Origin: Pelagibaculum spongiae
Lineage (GTDB): Bacteria; Pseudomonadota; Gammaproteobacteria; Enterobacterales; Pelagibaculaceae
NCBI RefSeq assembly: GCF_003097315.1
Contig: NZ_QDDL01000006.1
Span: forward strand, 124,001-188,000
Direction: 5' to 3'
DNA: 64,000 bases
The notes under the pieces are model-generated. The model did not search any database, was not told the DNA's origin, and saw nothing but the letters and a program-made list of their open reading frames with translations. Every line of letters begins with the position of its first letter. The first letter of the stretch is position 1. Shown piece after piece: positions 18,371 to 28,412 of the stretch. Made by a program: the position numbers and the translations under genes.

Positions 18371-20452
18371 TTGTTGCAGATATCTGCTGACAAGCTTCAT
18401 AAAGCTATCTGTCTTATTTGCTGTTTTGGGTTCTCTTCCTTTGGGTTCGCTAAGCCAGCCGATGACGTTTTGGCAGACAAGCTACTGGGGCTTAGTCTGG
18501 AAGAACTGGTCAATATGGAGGTGACTTCAGTCTCTCGGCGCGCACAATCCATTTTTGACGCTGCAGCGGCGATTTCAGTGGTTACTTCTGAAGATATTCG
18601 ACGTAGCGGCGCCACCTCAATTATTGATGCCTTGAGGTTAGTTCCAGGTTTTCAAGCTTCTCGAACTAACGCCAATAACTGGTCAGTAGGCATTCGCGGT
18701 TTTAACCAATCCTTTGCAAATAAATTACTGGTACTGATTGATGGTCGCAGCGTTTACTCGCCACTATTTTCTGGTGCGAGTTGGGATGTTCTAGATTTAA
18801 TTCTGGAAGATATCGAGCGTATCGAAGTTTTAAGAGGTCCTGGCGCTGCGATGTGGGGCTCCAATGGCGTGAATGGCGTTATCAATGTTATTACCCGTCA
18901 TTCAGATAATACACAAGGAGCATTTGTTAGTTTTTCTGCAGGCAATCAAGAAAAAAGCCAACTTAGCTGGCGTTATGGCGATGAGTTCTCTGGCGGTAGC
19001 TATCGAAGCTGGTTCAAACATATTGAAAAAGGCGATAGTGTTTTTACTGACGGATCTGATGCAGATGATGGCTGGACAGTTCAGCGGTTTGGTGGCCGTT
19101 TAGATTGGGAATCCGGTCATATGCTGGATGCACAGTATTATTCTGGAAATACCAAACCGCAGTTATTTTTTTTGAATCAGCAGAGTGGTGTTCTTAGTAC
19201 AAATAACCCAGATCGCAAACAAGAAGGTGGCCATTTATTATGGCGATATCAGTGGGGTGATAGCGATGATATTTCATACCAACTGCAAAGCTATGTTGAT
19301 TACTACAAAAGCCTAGATCCAAGGGTTGGAGAAAAAAGAGTCATATACAGTCTGGATTTTGAGCAAGGTATAAAAATCAGCGAAAATCAGCATTTGATTT
19401 GGGGTATTGAAGGTCGGATTAGCGACCACGAGTTACTACCGACTGACTATTCTTCATATATCAGCAATGATCAAAAAGAATCATTTTTCTCAGCATTCAT
19501 TCAAGATGAATTCGAGTTAATTCCTGAAAAACTTCGATTAACACTCAGTAGCCGATTTGAAAACAACCCATACACAGGATTTGAATGGCAGCCCGATGCG
19601 AGATTATTTTGGCGGCCAAAAGAAAAGCAAACTGTATGGATGGCCATTTCTCGCGCGGTTAGAACGCCTACGATTATTGAACGAGAAATCGATATCTTAA
19701 CCCCCCGGCAAGTGGCCGAAGCACCTATTCCTGGTATTGGTGTACTGCCAGTATATTTGCGTGCCATTGGCAATATAGATATGGAATCGGAATCGTTGCT
19801 AGCTTTAAATGGTGGGTTTAAACATAAAGTTAATAATCGATTTAATTATGATGTCGCATTATTTTTACATTTTTATGATGATTTAGTCGCCAGTGCTACT
19901 TCGACAGGTAGCTGCCTCGATGGAGATAGCTTTAATCCAACTTTTGGCATATGCATTTCAACATTTAATTCAATTCCTAACCTGCTTTATGTTAATGGAA
20001 AGTTAGAACATGGCATGGATGCCGAAACTTGGGGTGGTGAGTTATCAGCTGAATGGAAAGGCGATGGTTGGAAAGTAAAGGGCAATTATTCTTTACTGCA
20101 AACCCACGCGCATGCCAATAAAGATAATCCCAGTGCTAGTCGTAATGAAGATCTGGCTGAAGGTATTAGCGCAGATCATCAAGTTAGTATTACTGCAGGC
20201 ATTGATCTTGATGGAGGCTTTGAGCTGGATAGCTGGCTCAGGTTCCAAGACAATCTTAGAGAACCTGACATTCCATCTTTTTGGAATCTCGATTTACGAT
20301 TAGCATGGCAATTAGATGGAATAGAAATGTCTCTAGTTGGGCAAAACTTATTGTCAGATAGCCATGCTGAATTTGCAGAGCAGGTTACTGGTTTTGTACC
20401 AGTAGAAGTTAAAAAAGGCTTTTATTTTCAAATGAGGATCTACCCATGGTAA
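18371..20452 (+). CDS. TonB-dependent receptor
   Basis: A 693-residue outer-membrane receptor. After a signal peptide (hydrophobic AICLICCFGFSSFGFA) comes LSLEELVNMEVTSVSRR, then the plug domain (AAAISVVTSEDIRRSGATSI, DALRLVPGFQ, SNGVNGVINVITR), and a beta-barrel ending in the aromatic [14 protein letters not shown] at 18371 is chosen because GGAG lies eight bases before it; a GTG at 18362 is possible. The gene overlaps the YfiR-like gene by seven bases. The sensor operon context suggests that ligand binding is tied to signalling; the ligand is unknown. Confidence 0.9.
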   Translation: MLQISADKLHKAICLICCFGFSSFGFAKPADDVLADKLLGLSLEELVNMEVTSVSRRAQSIFDAAAAISVVTSEDIRRSGATSIIDALRLVPGFQASRTNANNWSVGIRGFNQSFANKLLVLIDGRSVYSPLFSGASWDVLDLILEDIERIEVLRGPGAAMWGSNGVNGVINVITRHSDNTQGAFVSFSAGNQEKSQLSWRYGDEFSGGSYRSWFKHIEKGDSVFTDGSDADDGWTVQRFGGRLDWESGHMLDAQYYSGNTKPQLFFLNQQSGVLSTNNPDRKQEGGHLLWRYQWGDSDDISYQLQSYVDYYKSLDPRVGEKRVIYSLDFEQGIKISENQHLIWGIEGRISDHELLPTDYSSYISNDQKESFFSAFIQDEFELIPEKLRLTLSSRFENNPYTGFEWQPDARLFWRPKEKQTVWMAISRAVRTPTIIEREIDILTPRQVAEAPIPGIGVLPVYLRAIGNIDMESESLLALNGGFKHKVNNRFNYDVALFLHFYDDLVASATSTGSCLDGDSFNPTFGICISTFNSIPNLLYVNGKLEHGMDAETWGGELSAEWKGDGWKVKGNYSLLQTHAHANKDNPSASRNEDLAEGISADHQVSITAGIDLDGGFELDSWLRFQDNLREPDIPSFWNLDLRLAWQLDGIEMSLVGQNLLSDSHAEFAEQVTGFVPVEVKKGFYFQMRIYPW

Positions 20453-20985
20453 ATCACCTCAATAAAAGCCTGAAGTTTTGGATGGTGAGTAGTTTGTTAT
20501 TAAGCCTATCTACCAATGTATGTGCTGCTTCAGAATATGCAGTAAAGTCAGCGATTATTTATAAAATAACTAAATTTGTTCAATGGCCCGATTCAGTAGC
20601 AGACGGCGATGAATTGAAAATTTGCGTGGTAGGTATAAATCCATTTGGAAAAGCATTAAATGCAGTTAATGATAAAGTCAGTCAAGGTAAAACAATTAAA
20701 ATTAGTTACCTTGAAAATCCGAACAAAGATATTGACTGCCACATTGCATTCTTGCATCCAAAAGCAGAACAAATGAAACAGTGGATTCAACAGCACAATG
20801 AACAAGGTATTTTAACTATCTCTGATATCAAAGGTTTTGCCAAGTCTGGCGGAATGGTTGAATTGGAAATGAAAGGAAAACGGATTGGATTTTTAATCCA
20901 CCGTAAAAATGCATCGAAAGCAGGGTTTAATTTTAAATCTCAGCTTCTACGATTGGCAAAAATTATCAAAAGTCAGGGAGACTAG
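20446..20985 (+). CDS. YfiR-like (DUF4154) periplasmic protein
   Basis: A 179-residue exported protein with a signal peptide ending near NVCA-A. The mature part has [40 protein letters not shown] and [18 protein letters not shown], which fit the DUF4154/YfiR family. In Pseudomonas YfiR is a periplasmic repressor of the CHASE8 diguanylate cyclase YfiN. Here the next gene encodes a CHASE8-type hybrid kinase, so this protein probably controls a kinase instead. GAGGA precedes the ATG; the start overlaps the receptor stop. Confidence 0.85.
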   Translation: MVNHLNKSLKFWMVSSLLLSLSTNVCAASEYAVKSAIIYKITKFVQWPDSVADGDELKICVVGINPFGKALNAVNDKVSQGKTIKISYLENPNKDIDCHIAFLHPKAEQMKQWIQQHNEQGILTISDIKGFAKSGGMVELEMKGKRIGFLIHRKNASKAGFNFKSQLLRLAKIIKSQGD

Positions 20986-20989
20986 CCAG

Positions 20990-23806
20990 ATGAGCGGAAT
21001 GCATGATTGGCCAATCAAAAAGAAGCTTCGGCATGCTTTGGTTGTGACAACGGGCGCTGCATTACTGGTTACTTTAATTGCTTTCACTATTAATGATTTG
21101 TGGAAGACAAGAGAAGCGATCGTCAGCAAGTTACAAACTGTGGCTGAATTGGTGGGTAGCAACAGTCAAGCTGCTTTGAGTTTTGATGATATTGAAGGTG
21201 CAGAAATTTTGCTAGGGAGCCTAGCTGCAATTCCTGATATTCAGCATGCAGTAATTACCAATGCAAACGGTGATGTTTTTGCTAAATATGGTGATTCGTC
21301 TAGTTATCAACATCAATATCAAACTATGGCAGAGCCAGGTGAGTATACACAAGGTCTTGATTTGTATGTAGGCCAGCCAATAATGATGGATGGCCAGCTG
21401 ATCGGCTACATCCACATGTTAGCTGACTTAACACCTCTGTTATACAAGCTATTACAAAATCTGATACTTGCTTTGGGCATTGCATTGCTGGCTATTTTAG
21501 TTGCTATTGGTTTAAGCGCGCGAGTTCAAAAATTAATTGCTCGGCCAATTCTTGAATTATCAGAAACCATGAATTGGATTGCCACTGAAAAAAATTATTC
21601 ACACCAAATTCAAAAGCATGGCCATGATGAAATTGGTGAATTATATGATCGATTTAATGAAATGCTGCGGCAGATTAGTCGTCAGGAAAAAACACTAATC
21701 AAGCACCAAGAAAAGCTTGAACATACAGTAACCGAAAGAACGCAAGAGCTGTCTAATTCCAACCAAGAATTAAAAGGCGCAATACGCCAAGCAAACAAAG
21801 CTAAAGAAGAAGCGCTAGAAGCAGCTAAAGCCAAGAGTTCATTTTTAGCCAATATGAGTCATGAAATCCGCACACCAATGAACGGCGTGCTAGGAATGCT
21901 GGATCTTTTAAAAGATTCAGAACTAGATGAGACACAGCGTGATTTTGTAGAAACAGCATACAGTTCGGCAGATTCTTTACTGTTAATTATCAACGATATT
22001 CTGGACTTCTCAAAGATGGAAGCCGGAAAAATGATGATAGAAAAAGTAGAACTAAATGTAATGGATGTTGCAGATGAAGTCTGTGCATTGTTAGCTGGAA
22101 AAGCACGTGAAAAGCAATTGGAGTTAGTTTGTTTCACCGATGTTAGCCTGCCAAAATCATTGATTTCAGATCCAGTAAGAATCCGCCAGGTTTTGACTAA
22201 TCTGGTGGGTAATGCGGTGAAATTTACTGAAACAGGTCAGGTAGTGACTAGGGTTGAGTTAGCTGATTGTAAAAATGACATGGCAATGGTTCGTTTTTCT
22301 ATTCAAGATACCGGAATTGGTATTCCAGCAGATAAAGTACCTAAACTATTTCAGGCATTTACTCAGGCAGATGGAAGTACTACCAGGAAATTTGGTGGAA
22401 CAGGCTTAGGCTTGGCAATTTCACGCCAGCTGGTGGAGTTAATGGGTGGAAAAATTAGCATTGATAGTGAGGAAGGGAAAGGCTCTACTTTTTACTTTGA
22501 ACTACCCATGAAAATCTGCCCCAATGCGATTGAAAATGAAATTCGCGACCCAGTTGTTTTAACCGGTAAACGAGCGATGATCGTTGACGATAATCACATT
22601 AATAGAGAGATACTGCGTCGCTATCTCGATGCATGGCAAATGACTTCAGAAGAAGCAGTTAATACCGATGAAGCATTAAATAAAATGTTGAATGCAGCAA
22701 ATAACGGCAACGATTATGATATTGCATTCTTAGATTTAAATATGCCAGGTGATGATGGATTGTCGCTGGCAAGAAAAATGAAGGCAACACCGCGACTGGA
22801 AAACATTCGTCGAATCATGCTGTCATCTTCGGGTATGATGAGCCTTAAAGAGCAATCAGATAACGGTCTAGATGGTTGCTTATCTAAACCGTATAAAAGA
22901 GAAAAGCTTAAACAATTAACTGCCGATGTGCTGGGCCGCCATCAGGCGAAAAAACAACAAAATGCTGTAGTTCATGCAGTAGATGAGCAGGCCAGGCAAT
23001 CTTCAGATATCATTTTATTGGTTGAAGATAATGTCGTGAACCAAAAAGTTGCTCTGGCAATGCTGAGTAAAATTGGTTACCGAGTGGAGGTTGCTAATAA
23101 TGGTCAGGAAGGAGTCGAGGCTTGGGAAAAGTTTTCGCCAAAAGTCATTTTAATGGATTGCCAAATGCCAATAATGAGTGGCTATGAGGCAACCACCGCC
23201 ATTCGCCGTAAAGAATCAAACTCAGGGCTGCATGTGCCTATTATTGCGATGACGGCCAATGCAATGGAAGGTGATAGAGAGCAGTGCCTAGCGGCAGGTA
23301 TGGATGATTACATTAGCAAGCCGGTTAAAAGGAAACTACTGCAAAGTAAGCTTTCAGATTGGATTAATAAAACACAAACTCCGATGCCTTTAGAAAGATC
23401 TGGTGGTTCAGGTGTTTTTTCTGCAAAGCGCGAAGATACTACTGCAGTTATAAGCAGAGAAGTTCAAGATATTTTATTGCTTGATCAGATAGTGTTTAAT
23501 AGTATGCGCCAAATTACTGGTGCAGCATTTGATGAAATAAAGCAAAATTATATTGCAGAAACACCGCGTTTTCTTGAAGACATTGCCGCGGCTACCAGAA
23601 ATGCTGATTTAAAAGTATTAGAACGATTGTTGCAGTCGTTAAAATCTAGTTGCGCTTCTTTGGGCGCTAAAAGAATGGCTGAGTTAACTCGACATTTAGA
23701 GCAGTCGGTTCGTGAGAATCGTTTAGAGCAAGCACCAGATATTTTAGCATTAATGCAGGCAGCTTTTAGAGACACAAAAATTGCGATGACTCATATGCAG
23801 CATTAA
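20990..23806 (+). CDS. Hybrid sensor histidine kinase, two receivers and a degenerate Hpt
   Basis: A 938-residue membrane kinase. Order: TM1 (about 15-38), a periplasmic CHASE8-like sensor ([34 protein letters not shown]), TM2 (about 150-175), HAMP, coiled coil, HisKA with His291 in [11 protein letters not shown], HATPase ([30 protein letters not shown]), receiver 1 with Asp582 (FLDLNMPG), receiver 2 with Asp723 (LMDCQMPIM), and a C-terminal Hpt-like helical domain. In that domain the phospho-His position is Gln882 ([14 protein letters not shown]), so it should not relay phosphate. ATG at 20990 follows GGGAG. It is the last gene of the receptor operon; no separate output regulator is adjacent. 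Confidence 0.9.
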   Translation: MSGMHDWPIKKKLRHALVVTTGAALLVTLIAFTINDLWKTREAIVSKLQTVAELVGSNSQAALSFDDIEGAEILLGSLAAIPDIQHAVITNANGDVFAKYGDSSSYQHQYQTMAEPGEYTQGLDLYVGQPIMMDGQLIGYIHMLADLTPLLYKLLQNLILALGIALLAILVAIGLSARVQKLIARPILELSETMNWIATEKNYSHQIQKHGHDEIGELYDRFNEMLRQISRQEKTLIKHQEKLEHTVTERTQELSNSNQELKGAIRQANKAKEEALEAAKAKSSFLANMSHEIRTPMNGVLGMLDLLKDSELDETQRDFVETAYSSADSLLLIINDILDFSKMEAGKMMIEKVELNVMDVADEVCALLAGKAREKQLELVCFTDVSLPKSLISDPVRIRQVLTNLVGNAVKFTETGQVVTRVELADCKNDMAMVRFSIQDTGIGIPADKVPKLFQAFTQADGSTTRKFGGTGLGLAISRQLVELMGGKISIDSEEGKGSTFYFELPMKICPNAIENEIRDPVVLTGKRAMIVDDNHINREILRRYLDAWQMTSEEAVNTDEALNKMLNAANNGNDYDIAFLDLNMPGDDGLSLARKMKATPRLENIRRIMLSSSGMMSLKEQSDNGLDGCLSKPYKREKLKQLTADVLGRHQAKKQQNAVVHAVDEQARQSSDIILLVEDNVVNQKVALAMLSKIGYRVEVANNGQEGVEAWEKFSPKVILMDCQMPIMSGYEATTAIRRKESNSGLHVPIIAMTANAMEGDREQCLAAGMDDYISKPVKRKLLQSKLSDWINKTQTPMPLERSGGSGVFSAKREDTTAVISREVQDILLLDQIVFNSMRQITGAAFDEIKQNYIAETPRFLEDIAAATRNADLKVLERLLQSLKSSCASLGAKRMAELTRHLEQSVRENRLEQAPDILALMQAAFRDTKIAMTHMQH

Positions 23807-23828
23807 TTTCACCTAAAATAGAAAGCAT

Positions 23829-23858
23829 TAAAAAAACCGCTTTTGCGGCTTTTTTAAT
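23829..23858. terminator. Bidirectional terminator between the kinase and parB
   Basis: A short GC stem, ACCGC / GCGGC region around TTTT, with A-run on the left and T-run on the right, lies between the two convergent stop codons. Confidence 0.65.
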
Positions 23859-23867
23859 AGGAAATAT

Positions 23868-24788
23868 TTATTTTTCGATGTGCGCCAATATGCCATCTAG
23901 CTGATCAAGGTCGCTATAATGAATTACCAATTTACCTTTGCCCTTAGCGCTATGCTGAACCGCAACTTTAGCACCCAGACGATCGGTTAATCTCTGTTGT
24001 AATTCATTAATATTTGGATCAATCGATTTAGTTGTTGGCTTTTGCTCAGGCTGCTGGTTGCGGCGGACCAAATCTTCGGTTTCCCGAACATTCATGCCCT
24101 TGGCGACAACTTGTTGTGCGACTTCGCTTTGCTGGTTGCCGGATAAACCGAGCAATGCTTTGGCATGACCCATTTCGAGATCGCCATATTCCAACAGTTT
24201 TTGCACATCATCATTTAACTGATTGAGGCGCAAATAGTTGGTGACGCCGGTACGAGATTTACCCACTGCTTCAGCAATTTCTTGGTGGGTAAGTTGAAAC
24301 TCATCAGCCAACTGTTGTAATGCTCTGGCTTCTTCCATTGCATTGAGATCTTCACGCTGAATATTCTCAATTAAAGCCATGGCGATGGCAGCTTCGTCTT
24401 CTACCTGACGAATAATGACCGGTACTAGCTCTAGCTCAGCAAGTTGTGCCGCACGCCAGCGCCGCTCACCAGCAATAATTTCAAATTGCTTGCCGGACTT
24501 GTCAATTTGCCGCGCAACAATTGGCTGAATAATGCCTTGGACTTTTACTGATGCCGCTAGATCTTCCAGTGCTTCCGGGTTCATATCACGGCGGGGCTGA
24601 TAACGACCTGGTTGTAAGTATTCAATTGGCAGTTGACGTAGCTGTTGATCTTCGCCGTTAGAAACCGCTTGGTAATCTTGATCAGTTAGAGGTTGTTCTG
24701 TAGAAGATTCAGTCGGTTCAGGCCTAACTTTGGCAGCACTTAGTAATGCATCCAATCCGCGGCCCAATCCTCTTTTTCTCGCTGCCAT
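23868..24788 (-). CDS. parB: Chromosome partitioning protein ParB
   Basis: A 306-residue ParB. The N-terminal KRGLGRGLDALLS, the CTP-binding part (LQPGRYQPRRDMNPEALEDL, IIAGERRWRAAQLA), the helix-turn-helix (FQLTHQEIAEAVGKSRTGVTNYLRL) and a C-terminal dimer domain are present. It loads on parS sites and works with ParA in origin segregation. It lies 64 bases after parA. No parS palindrome was found in the window. Confidence 0.96.
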   Translation of the reverse strand: MAARKRGLGRGLDALLSAAKVRPEPTESSTEQPLTDQDYQAVSNGEDQQLRQLPIEYLQPGRYQPRRDMNPEALEDLAASVKVQGIIQPIVARQIDKSGKQFEIIAGERRWRAAQLAELELVPVIIRQVEDEAAIAMALIENIQREDLNAMEEARALQQLADEFQLTHQEIAEAVGKSRTGVTNYLRLNQLNDDVQKLLEYGDLEMGHAKALLGLSGNQQSEVAQQVVAKGMNVRETEDLVRRNQQPEQKPTTKSIDPNINELQQRLTDRLGAKVAVQHSAKGKGKLVIHYSDLDQLDGILAHIEK

Positions 24789-24852
24789 GTGTTTTCCATA
24801 AGCGTGATGAAATCAAAATAGTCGTTAAAGCATTTAAATAAGCTAGCTCGAA

Positions 24853-25650
24853 TCAGGCTCTTTTAGAACTAAAACGAATCCGTTTGCCTTCATTGCGGCG
24901 AATTACTTCACCGGCCAGTGCCAGATAAGATACGGCACCTTTGGATTTACCATCGTAATGTAATACTGGTAATCCATGGCTGGGGGCTTCTGCCAAACGT
25001 ACGTTTCTTGGTACTGCTGTGCGGTAAACCTTCTCACCGAAATGTACCGTGAGCTGTGCAGAAACATCTTTGGTCAAGCTGGAACGAGGATCATACATGG
25101 TGCGCAATAAACCTTCGATTTCCAGCCCTGGATTTAACTGCTCCTTGATCGAATCGATGGTATCGAGCAGCGCCGAGAGACCTTCCAATGCGTAGTACTC
25201 ACATTGCATTGGAATTAATACTGAATCTGCCGCGACAAACGCATTCAGCGTCAGCATATTCAGTGACGGCGGGCAATCGATCAGAATGTAATCGTATTCA
25301 TCGCGGATCGGTTTTAACGCCAAGCTTAACCGGTATTCCCGCATCGGCAATTCAAGAATTTCTACTTCAGCAGCGGTTAAATCAGCATTGGCAGGCAACA
25401 AATGATAAACACCTGGGTCGGTTACATGGACAATGTCCACCGCTTGTTGCTCACCGAGCAAAACATCCAGCATCGAAAGATCTAGTGATTGCTTGTCGAT
25501 ACCACTGCCCATAGTGGCATTTCCTTGCGGATCTAGATCGACCAGCAACACCTTGCGTTTAGCTGCGGCTAAAGAGGCCGCCAAATTGACACAAGAAGTC
25601 GTTTTGCCAACGCCGCCTTTCTGGTTGGCCATTGCGATGATTTTTGCCAC
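24853..25650 (-). CDS. parA: Chromosome partitioning ATPase ParA (Soj)
   Basis: A 265-residue ParA/Soj ATPase. The deviant Walker A motif is ANQKGGVGKTTSCVNLA, followed by VLLVDLDPQGNATMGSG and YILIDCPPSLNMLTLNA. It positions the origin region by ATP-dependent, nonspecific DNA binding. It lies between rsmG and parB on the same strand, the usual origin-flanking arrangement. Confidence 0.96.
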   Translation of the reverse strand: MAKIIAMANQKGGVGKTTSCVNLAASLAAAKRKVLLVDLDPQGNATMGSGIDKQSLDLSMLDVLLGEQQAVDIVHVTDPGVYHLLPANADLTAAEVEILELPMREYRLSLALKPIRDEYDYILIDCPPSLNMLTLNAFVAADSVLIPMQCEYYALEGLSALLDTIDSIKEQLNPGLEIEGLLRTMYDPRSSLTKDVSAQLTVHFGEKVYRTAVPRNVRLAEAPSHGLPVLHYDGKSKGAVSYLALAGEVIRRNEGKRIRFSSKRA

Positions 25651-25658
25651 GATGTTCC

Positions 25659-26351
25659 TCAGCCTGAGTGTTGTTGCGAGATCCTGAGAATGTGCCGAGC
25701 TTCTCCTAGCTCTGGTACGTTCAATTCACTACTGCTAACCAGTTTGCAGTCTGCGGGCAGTTGTGACAATTCTTCTTCAGGATACTGTCCTTTCATAGCT
25801 AGATAGACGCCATCTTTGGCAATTAGCTTATGACAACCGTCGATCATATCTTGTAAAGAAGCAAATGCACGGGAAACAATGTTATCAAACCCGGCAGCGG
25901 CAGAACCTGACCATTTAGGAGCAAAGCCTTCTTCGCGATCGAGTAATTCCACTCGTGATTGTAGTGCGGTCACATTTTTTAATTTCAGAGCGCCAATCGC
26001 CTGAATTAAAAAGCGTACTTTTTTACCGTTGCAGTCGAGTAATAAAAAATGTTTTTCTGGATAGCAAATTGCCAGCGCCATACCGGGCAAACCGCCGCCG
26101 GTGCCCACATCCAAAACCTGATGGCCATCGATATGTGGTACGACCGAAAGCGAATCTAACAAATGCTTGATCACCATTTGTTTTGGTTCACGAATCGCCG
26201 TCAGGTTGTAGGTTTTATTCCATTTGTGCAGCAGCTGTAAATAATCAATTAACTGCTCTGGTGCGCTTTCGGGCAATGAAAGTGCCATATTGGCAATGCC
26301 TTGTTCCAGCTGAGCTAGCAAGGCATTACGATCAAAATTAGTCTGTTCCAT
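25659..26351 (-). CDS. rsmG: 16S rRNA m7G527 methyltransferase RsmG
   Basis: A 230-residue SAM-dependent enzyme that makes 7-methylguanosine at 16S position 527. The motifs HLLDSLSVVPHI, VLDVGTGGGLPGMALAI and FDNIVSRAFASLQDMI are those of RsmG (GidB). Its ATG overlaps the mnmG stop codon by one base (TGATG), showing tight coupling. Confidence 0.95.
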   Translation of the reverse strand: MEQTNFDRNALLAQLEQGIANMALSLPESAPEQLIDYLQLLHKWNKTYNLTAIREPKQMVIKHLLDSLSVVPHIDGHQVLDVGTGGGLPGMALAICYPEKHFLLLDCNGKKVRFLIQAIGALKLKNVTALQSRVELLDREEGFAPKWSGSAAAGFDNIVSRAFASLQDMIDGCHKLIAKDGVYLAMKGQYPEEELSQLPADCKLVSSSELNVPELGEARHILRISQQHSG

Positions 26352-28261
26352 CAGGCGAACTTCTCTCCGTTCTGCTGCTGACCTTTTAACCAGCTGCGTT
26401 TTTTAAGATGCACTAACAATAATGAAATAGCGGCAGGTGTTATGCCGGAAATACGAGAAGCCTGACCGAGTGTTTCTGGCTTATGATTTTGTAGTTTTTG
26501 GACAATCTCGTTAGATAATCCAGAAATAGAAGCAAAGTCCATTTGCTCGGGCAATTTGGTTTCTTCGTTACGGCGCAGCTTTTCAATTTCTTCTAACTGA
26601 CGGCTAATATAACCGGCATATTTAATCTGGGTTTGCACTTGGTTGGCGACCATTTCATCGTCAACACCCGGGCCAATACCGTCAATTTTCATTAGCTTGG
26701 CGTAGGTCAGGTCTGGGCGGCGCAGTAATTGATCGACCAGTTGTTCCTTGCTCATGGTTTGGCCGGTTTGTTCGATTAATGCTTTGCCGGCATCAGAATG
26801 TGGCGTCACCATTAAAGTACTTAGGCGTTGTTTTTCTAGCTCGACCGATTCTAGTTTGGTCTGGAAAGTTGCCCAGCGATGGTCATCGACTAAGCCTAAT
26901 TCACGTGCTTTGGCGGTTAAACGAATATCGGCATTATCTTCACGCAGCAACAAGCGATATTCGGCGCGGCTGGTAAACATCCGATAGGGCTCTTTGGTGC
27001 CAAGGGTAATTAGGTCATCAATTAATACGCCGATGTAGGCTTCATCACGTCGCGGCGTCCAAGCTTCTTTTTCTTGGGTCTGCAGCGAAGCATTTAAACC
27101 GGCAATCAAACCTTGAGCGCCTGCTTCTTCATAACCTGTGGTGCCGTTAACCTGACCGGCAAAGAACAAGCCTGCAATGAATTTGCTTTCTAAAGATGCT
27201 TTCAAATCGCGCGGATCAAAAAAGTCATATTCAATCGCATAGCCTGGGCGAATAATTCGGGCGTTTTCCAAGCCTTTCATTGTGCGCACTAAACCGATTT
27301 GTATATCAAATGGCAAGCTAGTGGAAATACCGTTGGGATACACTTCGTGGGTGGTTAGGCCTTCTGGCTCCATAAACACCTGGTGTGAATCCTTATCGGC
27401 AAAACGCATGATTTTGTCTTCAACCGATGGGCAATAACGCGGGCCGATACCGTCAATCTTACCGGTATACAAAGGTGAGCGGTCCATACCCGAACGGATA
27501 ACATCATGGGTTTGCAGGTTAGTCCGAGCGATAAAACAGCTGATTTGCTTTGGCTGCATTTCACGGTTGCCCAGATAAGAAAATATCGGGGTTGGGAAAT
27601 CACCGGCTTGCTCTTCCAATACTGACCAGTCGATAGTGCGGCCATCTAAACGAGGTGGCGTGCCAGTTTTTAACCGTTCAATACGAAACGGTAAATCATG
27701 CAGCTTAGCTGCTAACGTTTCGGAAGAAGGGTCACCTGCACGGCCGCCGGTATAGTTTTCTAGACCAATGTGAATTTTACCGGAGAGGAAAGTACCGGCA
27801 GTAATCACCACGGTTTTGGCGCGGAATGACAAATTCATTTGAGTGGTTACGCCAACCACGCGGTCATTTTCAATCAGCAGATCATCAACTGGCTGCTGGA
27901 AAATTTCCAAATTGGGTTGGTTGCCTAAAATGCGTTGAATAGCGGCTTTGTACAAAATGCGATCTGCTTGCGCACGAGTCGCTTGTACTGCTGGGCCTTT
28001 GCGAGCATTCAAGGTACGAAACTGGATTCCGGCTTCATCGCTGGCCAGTGCCATCGCACCGCCCATGGCATCGATTTCCTTAACCAGATGGCCTTTGCCA
28101 ATACCGCCAATTGCTGGGTTACAGGACATGTTGCCCAGCGTATCGACATTGTGAGTCAGCAATAGCGTCTTAACGCCGGTTCGAGCGGCGGCCAAAGCTG
28201 CTTCAGTACCTGCATGCCCGCCACCAACAACGATTACTTCATAGCTATCTTGATAGAACAT
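26351..28261 (-). CDS. mnmG: tRNA uridine 5-carboxymethylaminomethyl modification enzyme MnmG
   Basis: A 636-residue MnmG (GidA), the FAD protein that with MnmE modifies the wobble uridine of several tRNAs. The FAD-binding motif [20 protein letters not shown], the [22 protein letters not shown] block, the [14 protein letters not shown] and the C-terminal [15 protein letters not shown] region are typical. It heads the mnmG-rsmG-parA-parB unit. The 150 bases upstream contain no DnaA-box cluster, so an adjacent oriC is not supported. Confidence 0.97.
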   Translation of the reverse strand: MFYQDSYEVIVVGGGHAGTEAALAAARTGVKTLLLTHNVDTLGNMSCNPAIGGIGKGHLVKEIDAMGGAMALASDEAGIQFRTLNARKGPAVQATRAQADRILYKAAIQRILGNQPNLEIFQQPVDDLLIENDRVVGVTTQMNLSFRAKTVVITAGTFLSGKIHIGLENYTGGRAGDPSSETLAAKLHDLPFRIERLKTGTPPRLDGRTIDWSVLEEQAGDFPTPIFSYLGNREMQPKQISCFIARTNLQTHDVIRSGMDRSPLYTGKIDGIGPRYCPSVEDKIMRFADKDSHQVFMEPEGLTTHEVYPNGISTSLPFDIQIGLVRTMKGLENARIIRPGYAIEYDFFDPRDLKASLESKFIAGLFFAGQVNGTTGYEEAGAQGLIAGLNASLQTQEKEAWTPRRDEAYIGVLIDDLITLGTKEPYRMFTSRAEYRLLLREDNADIRLTAKARELGLVDDHRWATFQTKLESVELEKQRLSTLMVTPHSDAGKALIEQTGQTMSKEQLVDQLLRRPDLTYAKLMKIDGIGPGVDDEMVANQVQTQIKYAGYISRQLEEIEKLRRNEETKLPEQMDFASISGLSNEIVQKLQNHKPETLGQASRISGITPAAISLLLVHLKKRSWLKGQQQNGEKFA

Positions 28262-28412
28262 AACTTTATCTAGTCAAAGGATAAGGGTACAGCGCCATGC
28301 TGGCTGGCCGGGAATAACTCGGGCGATCAGAGGGACTGCAAAATCGGGCTATTATAGAGGTTTAGCTAAGGGAAAGCATCTGTTGCTTAATCGCTGAGGT
28401 GCAGGCCGGGAA

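Noticed and set aside
23868..25650. parS site near parA-parB
   Set aside because: No TGTTTCACGTGAAACA-like palindrome was found; half sites such as TGTTTCAC at about 9717 are not palindromic.
28262..28412. Possible oriC between mnmG and the RING gene
   Set aside because: No cluster of TTATCCACA-like DnaA boxes and no AT-rich unwinding region was seen.
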